Positions 31,284 to 35,319 of a stretch of DNA of 35,319 bases are shown here, piece by piece (positions within the stretch are counted from its first letter, which is position 1; every line of letters begins with the position of its first letter). Under the pieces are notes generated by a model. It searched no databases, was not told the origin of the DNA, and worked only from the letters and a program-made list of their open reading frames with translations. The position numbers were made by a program, and so were the translations under genes. The DNA is taken from assembly GCA_038211615.1 (NCBI GenBank), contig JBBQVL010000047.1, positions 1 to 35,319 of the forward strand, written 5' to 3'. Source of the stretch: DASWJZ01 sp038211615. GTDB lineage: Bacteria > Pseudomonadota > Alphaproteobacteria > Rhizobiales > Afifellaceae.

Positions 31284-32133
31284 CGGCGCCGGTGTCGCCG
31301 GTCGTGGCGAGTTGCGGACGCGCGTCGTCTCCGCCGCAATCCTCGCACCCGTCGCGCTCGCCGCCGTGATCTATGGCGGCCTGCCGTTCGCGGCGCTGGT
31401 GACGCTTGTCGCGGCAATCGCCTTCTGGGAGTGGACCGCGATCGGCAAGGCGGACGATCCGGCCTGGCCACGGGCGACCGCGCTCCTCTGCCTCGTGGTC
31501 GGGCTCATCGGGCTTGCAGCGCTTGGCCCCGACTGGATCATGCTGGTCGCCGCCGCCGCGGTGCTGGCGATCGTTGCCGGCCTTCACCGGCCGATGTTCC
31601 GCTGGATCGGCCTCGGGCTCGTCTATGTCGCCGTTCCCTGCGCCAGCTTCATTGTGCTGCGGCAGTCCGAGCCGTTCGGCTGGGCCGCGATCCTCTTCAT
31701 CCTCTGCGTCGTCTGGGCGACGGATATCGCCGCCTATTTCGGTGGGCGCGCGTTTGGCGGCCCAAAACTCTGGCCGCGCGTCTCCCCCAAGAAGACATGG
31801 TCCGGCGCGCTGACCGGCCTCGTCGCTGCCGTCCTCGTGGGCGGCCTCGTGGTTTGGCTGACGCGCGCCGGCTATCCCCGCACCGGCCTCTTTCTCGCAG
31901 CACCCCTCTCGATCGCCGCGCAGGCCGGTGACCTTTTCGAATCGGCTATGAAGCGGCGCTTCGGCGTGAAGGATTCAGGGTCCATCATCCCCGGGCATGG
32001 CGGCGTGCTCGACCGGGTCGACGGGCTCTTCGGCGCCGCCGCGCTTGCGTGGCTGATCGCGGTGCTCGGCCTCGGCGGCATCACGCTGGCGCTGCCGGGA
32101 AGCGTCGTTCCGATCGCGGGAGGCGCGCCGTGA
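31273..32133 (+). CDS. cdsA: Phosphatidate cytidylyltransferase
   Basis: Inner-membrane enzyme that makes CDP-diacylglycerol from phosphatidic acid and CTP for phospholipid synthesis. The protein has about seven or eight membrane segments and the family signature KDSGSIIPGHGG followed by VLDRVDG (residues 233 onward). The start is taken as TTG at 31273, 286 residues, because GGAGG (31263-31267) lies 5 nt upstream; a GTG at 31249 would give 294 residues but has no clear ribosome-binding site. It overlaps the end of uppS by 11 bp. Its own stop overlaps dxr (GTGA). Confidence 0.93.
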   Translation: MASDGAGVAGRGELRTRVVSAAILAPVALAAVIYGGLPFAALVTLVAAIAFWEWTAIGKADDPAWPRATALLCLVVGLIGLAALGPDWIMLVAAAAVLAIVAGLHRPMFRWIGLGLVYVAVPCASFIVLRQSEPFGWAAILFILCVVWATDIAAYFGGRAFGGPKLWPRVSPKKTWSGALTGLVAAVLVGGLVVWLTRAGYPRTGLFLAAPLSIAAQAGDLFESAMKRRFGVKDSGSIIPGHGGVLDRVDGLFGAAALAWLIAVLGLGGITLALPGSVVPIAGGAP

Positions 32134-33308
32134 CGAAGCGCGTCACGCTCCTCGGCGCGACCGGCTCGGTCGGCACCAGCGCCGCCGATGTGATCGGCGC
32201 GGCGCCAGGGAGCTTCGAGGTGCATGCGGTCGTCGCCCGCTCGAATTTCGCCAAGCTCGCCGATACCGCGCGCAAGCTCGGAGCGCGCCGCGCGGTGGTG
32301 GCGGACGAGGCGCATCTGATGGCGCTCCGCGATGATCTGTTCGGCTCCGGCATCGCCGCCTCGGCGGGCTCCGAGGCGATGGAGGAGGCGGCCGCCGAGC
32401 CGGTCGACATCGTGCTCTCGGCGATCGTCGGCGCCGCCGGCCTCAGGGCGACGGCGGCAGCCATCCGCGCGGGGAGCGACATCGCGCTTGCCAACAAGGA
32501 ATGCCTGATCTGCGCCGGCAGCGCCTTCATGGCGCTCGCGCGCCAGCACAAGGTGCGGGTCCTGCCGGTCGATTCGGAGCACAACGCGCTCTACCAGCTC
32601 ATCGACGGGCGCGACGCGGCCGACATCTGCACCTATACGCTGACCGCTTCCGGCGGGCCGTTCCGCACGTGGTCGGCGGAGCGCATCCGCGAGGCGACGC
32701 CGCAGCAGGCGGTCGCGCATCCGACCTGGTCGATGGGCGCGAAGATCTCCGTCGATTCGGCGACGCTCATGAACAAGGGGCTGGAACTCATCGAGGCGCA
32801 CCATCTCTTCGGCATCGGGCCGGAAGCGCTCGATGCGATCGTGCATCCGCAGTCCGTGGTGCACGCCCTCGTCACCTTCCGCGACGGCTCGATCCACGCC
32901 GAGCTGGGCGCCGCCGACATGCGCCGTCCGATTGGCTATTGCCTGCACTGGCCGGAGCGGGCTCGCGAGCCGGTGGCGACACTCGATCTCGCGGCCGTGG
33001 GACAGCTCACTTTCGAGAAGGCTGATCCGCAGCGCTTTCCGGCGCTCGGCCTTGCGATCCACGCGCTGAAGCAGGGCGGCGGCGCTGCGACCGTGCTGAA
33101 TGCCGCGAACGAGGTGGCCGTGGAGGCCTTCCTCGCAGGCCGGATCGGCTTCACCGTCATCCCCGAGATCGTCGAAATTGCCTTGACGGCCGCCGATTCG
33201 GGGGGATTGCTTGCGCGACCCGCCAGCATAGATGAAGCGCTTGCGCTCGATTCCGCGGCGCGCAGGATCGCCCGGGCCGACCTTAAACGTCGATCCGCCG
33301 CGGCCTGA
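32130..33308 (+). CDS. dxr: 1-deoxy-D-xylulose 5-phosphate reductoisomerase
   Basis: Second enzyme of the MEP isoprenoid pathway: NADPH-dependent rearrangement and reduction of DXP to MEP in the cytoplasm. The N-terminal nucleotide-binding motif is LLGATGSVGTSA. Active-site motifs are ALANKECLICAG, LPVDSEHNALYQL (metal-binding Asp and Glu), TASGGPFRTW, HPTWSMGAKISVDSATLMNKG and MRRPIGYCLHWPER. It has 392 residues from the GTG at 32130, which overlaps the cdsA stop by four bases. An upstream in-frame start at 32049 lies within cdsA and adds an unrelated basic stretch. Confidence 0.97.
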   Translation: MTKRVTLLGATGSVGTSAADVIGAAPGSFEVHAVVARSNFAKLADTARKLGARRAVVADEAHLMALRDDLFGSGIAASAGSEAMEEAAAEPVDIVLSAIVGAAGLRATAAAIRAGSDIALANKECLICAGSAFMALARQHKVRVLPVDSEHNALYQLIDGRDAADICTYTLTASGGPFRTWSAERIREATPQQAVAHPTWSMGAKISVDSATLMNKGLELIEAHHLFGIGPEALDAIVHPQSVVHALVTFRDGSIHAELGAADMRRPIGYCLHWPERAREPVATLDLAAVGQLTFEKADPQRFPALGLAIHALKQGGGAATVLNAANEVAVEAFLAGRIGFTVIPEIVEIALTAADSGGLLARPASIDEALALDSAARRIARADLKRRSAAA

Positions 33309-33328
33309 AGGCAACCGAAAGACGAGCG

Positions 33329-34459
33329 ATGGGCATCGTGCAACAACTTTCAGGAATATTCACGGGCAACGTCATCCCGGCGCTGATCGTTCTGACCGCG
33401 GTCGTCTTCGTCCACGAAATGGGCCACTTCCTCGTGGCCCGCTGGTGCGGGATCCGCGTGGCGGCGTTTTCCATCGGCTTCGGCCGCGAGCTTTTCGGCT
33501 TCAACGACCGCCATGGCACGCGCTGGAAGCTTTCGGCGATCCCGCTCGGCGGCTACGTGCGCTTCGAGGGCGACGACAACGCCGCGAGCGTCCCCGACCC
33601 CGAAGCGATGGCGGCCACGCCGCTGACCGAGCGGCGCGGGCTCTTCCATTTCGCGCCGCTCTGGAAGCGGGTTGCTGTCGTGGCGGCCGGGCCGGCGGCG
33701 AACTTCATCCTCGCCATCGTCGTCTTCGCGGCGGTCTTCGCAATCGTGGGTCGGTCGCACATTCCTCCGATCGTGGGAGAGGTCGAGGCCGGCAGCCCGG
33801 CAGACCAGGCGGGATTCCTGAAGGGAGACAGGATCGTCAGCGTCGATGGAGAGAGTGTCGATTCCTTCTCGGATCTGCAGGATATCGTCATCCGCTCCGC
33901 CGGGGAGCATCTCGCCGTCGTCGTCGAGCGGCAGGATGAGCGCCTGACCCTTTCAGCCGTTCCGCAGCAGAAGGAAGTGGCCGACATCACCGGCCGGAAG
34001 CACCTGATCTCGATCCTCGGGCTCAAATCCGGCGTCGCCGATTTCGGCCGGGACGATCCGATCACCGCGATTTCCGAGGGCACCCGCGAGACCTGGCGCG
34101 TCGTCCACACGACGATGTCGTATCTCGGCCATCTGGTGACCGGTCGCGAAAGCCCAAATCAGCTCAGCGGAGTGGTCGGCATCGCCCAGGTCACCGGCGC
34201 AATTCCCTCCTTGCCGGGGCGCATCTACCTTACCGCGCTCCTTTCGGTCTCGATCGGGCTCTTCAATCTGTTTCCGATCCCCATGCTCGATGGAGGGCAC
34301 CTGCTCTTCTATCTGATCGAGGCAATCCGTGGCCGGCCGCTCAGCGCTCGCGTCCAGGATCTCGGCTTCCGCATCGGCTTTGCGCTGGTGATCATGCTGT
34401 TCATCTTCGTCACCTTCAACGATATCGCCAACATATCTGGAATCTTCGTGAAGTCCTAA
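33329..34459 (+). CDS. rseP: Site-2 zinc metalloprotease RseP
   Basis: Inner-membrane intramembrane protease (M50) that cleaves anti-sigma factors and remnant signal peptides. The 376-residue protein has the HEMGH zinc motif at 29-33 in the first membrane segment, GIRVAAFSIGFGRELFG, a PDZ domain (about 125-205, with IVGEVEAGSPADQAGFLKGD), and the third metal-ligand motif LFNLFPIPMLDGGHLL near 307-322. A final membrane segment ends the protein. Only one PDZ domain is evident, whereas E. coli RseP has two. It sits 20 bp after dxr and upstream of bamA, the standard order. Confidence 0.95.
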   Translation: MGIVQQLSGIFTGNVIPALIVLTAVVFVHEMGHFLVARWCGIRVAAFSIGFGRELFGFNDRHGTRWKLSAIPLGGYVRFEGDDNAASVPDPEAMAATPLTERRGLFHFAPLWKRVAVVAAGPAANFILAIVVFAAVFAIVGRSHIPPIVGEVEAGSPADQAGFLKGDRIVSVDGESVDSFSDLQDIVIRSAGEHLAVVVERQDERLTLSAVPQQKEVADITGRKHLISILGLKSGVADFGRDDPITAISEGTRETWRVVHTTMSYLGHLVTGRESPNQLSGVVGIAQVTGAIPSLPGRIYLTALLSVSIGLFNLFPIPMLDGGHLLFYLIEAIRGRPLSARVQDLGFRIGFALVIMLFIFVTFNDIANISGIFVKS

Positions 34460-34627
34460 GGGCTTAGCCTACGTTGCCCAAAGGCCACTTCGTGTGGAAA
34501 AAGGGGTGTGTGCGAAAGCTGGCGCAATTGAATGCGCGGGCAATCCCTGCAATACCTTGATGAGGGACCGACTCCGGGCGGCGTCCTTACGTTTCCTTGT
34601 GTGCTCGAAGACCAGAACAAGCGGCCA

Positions 34628-35319
34628 ATGCGCGTAAAACCCAGCCGACGCCTCCAGAGCCTCCTCGCCATGCTCGTGCTCGTTGGAGCGGCGATCCTTG
34701 CAGGCGCAGGGATGGCTTCGCGGGCCGAGGCGGCGGTGGTGAGCCGCATTGATGTGCAGGGCAATCAGCGCGTCGACGCCGGCACGATCCGTGCCTATTT
34801 GGTCATTCAGCCCGGCAAGAATTTCAGCAGCCAGGATGAGGACGCGTCGCTGAAGGCGCTGTTCGAGACCGGGCTCTTCTCCGACGTGCATCTGAACCAG
34901 CAGGGCTCGACGCTCGTCGTCCTCGTGGTGGAAAACCCGGTCATCAACGAGGTGGCCTTCGAGGGCAACAAGAAATTCAAGGACGAGCAGCTCTCCGGCG
35001 CGGTCGAGTCGGCGCCGCGCGGCGTCTTCACCCGCGTCAAGGTGCAGAACGACGTCGCGAAGATACTGGAGCTCTATCGCCGCTCGGCGCGGTTCGAGGC
35101 ATCGGTCACGCCGCAGACGATCGCCTTGCCGAACAACCGGGTGAATCTCGTCTTCGTCATCACGGAGGGGCCGAAGACCGGCGTCTCCGGCATCACCTTC
35201 ATCGGTAACCAGGCGTTCGGCGATGCGCGGCTGCGTAACGTCATCCAGACGCGGCGGAGCGGCATTCTGAGCTTCGTCCGCGGCGGCGACAATTACGACC
35301 CCGACCAGCTCGCCTCCGA
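34628..35319 (+). CDS. bamA: Outer membrane protein assembly factor BamA (5' part)
   Basis: The core of the beta-barrel assembly machinery, cut by the window end after 230 codons. The start ATG at 34628 gives a signal peptide (MRVKPSRRLQSLLAMLVLVG and on to ASRAEA, cleavage about residue 35). POTRA domains follow: VVSRIDVQGNQRVDAGTIRA (POTRA 1), VINEVAFEGNKKFKDEQLSG (POTRA 2) and GVSGITFIGNQAFGDARLRN (POTRA 3). The transmembrane barrel lies outside the window. The 168-bp gap after rseP shows no other gene; the ribosome-binding site is weak. Confidence 0.95.
   Translation, partial: MRVKPSRRLQSLLAMLVLVGAAILAGAGMASRAEAAVVSRIDVQGNQRVDAGTIRAYLVIQPGKNFSSQDEDASLKALFETGLFSDVHLNQQGSTLVVLVVENPVINEVAFEGNKKFKDEQLSGAVESAPRGVFTRVKVQNDVAKILELYRRSARFEASVTPQTIALPNNRVNLVFVITEGPKTGVSGITFIGNQAFGDARLRNVIQTRRSGILSFVRGGDNYDPDQLAS

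Overview
The window is high-GC DNA with tightly packed genes, strong G/C preference at third codon positions and gene orders typical of an alphaproteobacterium of the Rhizobiales (Hyphomicrobiales). A nuo block is followed by birA, an RNase J gene, a methylmalonyl-CoA epimerase and a DUF1467 protein; then come a short-type proS, lolC-lolD, dnaE, and the rpsB-tsf-pyrH-frr-uppS-cdsA-dxr-rseP-bamA chain. I cannot name the genus from the sequence alone.

Layout. 1-9664 (+): the second half of the respiratory complex I operon, nuoG-H-I-J-K-L-M-N, with junctions that overlap or lie a few bases apart. 9666-12825 (+): birA, rnj, mce and a DUF1467 membrane protein continue the same run with overlapping or nearly touching genes. 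12826-13174: a 349-bp non-coding gap of lower GC with several inverted repeats and a terminator-like hairpin that points to the minus strand. 13175-16547 (+): proS-lolC-lolD. 16572-20492: an accessory block, mostly on the minus strand. It holds a response regulator with a degenerate Hpt-like C-terminus, a Crp/Fnr regulator broken by a one-base frameshift, a compact arsR-SRPBCC-GST operon that ends at a perfect 12-bp hairpin, and a divergent collagen-like lipoprotein. 20566-24024 (+): dnaE. 24085-27026: a second accessory block with a HigB/HigA-type toxin-antitoxin pair, a DUF930 proline-rich envelope protein, and a clearly lower-GC two-gene unit (a membrane protein with a GAF-like domain and an overlapping 72-residue protein). 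27254 to the end (+): rpsB, tsf, pyrH, frr, uppS, cdsA, dxr, rseP and the 5' part of bamA.

How the genes fit together. The core genes serve respiration (complex I), biotin loading of carboxylases and methylmalonyl-CoA handling, RNA turnover, lipoprotein export, replication, translation, and the isoprenoid, undecaprenyl and phospholipid supply that feeds envelope assembly (uppS, cdsA, dxr, rseP, bamA). The two accessory blocks flank dnaE and carry regulators, detoxification-type enzymes, a toxin-antitoxin pair and genes of unknown function. This suggests the intervals on both sides of dnaE have accepted foreign DNA.

The best candidate for something undescribed is the low-GC GAF-membrane/small-protein pair at 25823-27026, which has its own promoter-like and terminator-like signals. 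Other points of interest are the frameshifted Crp/Fnr gene, the histidine-rich loop in NuoL, the probably leaderless arsR transcript, and the structured gap upstream of proS. No tRNA, rRNA, CRISPR array or insertion sequence was recognised.
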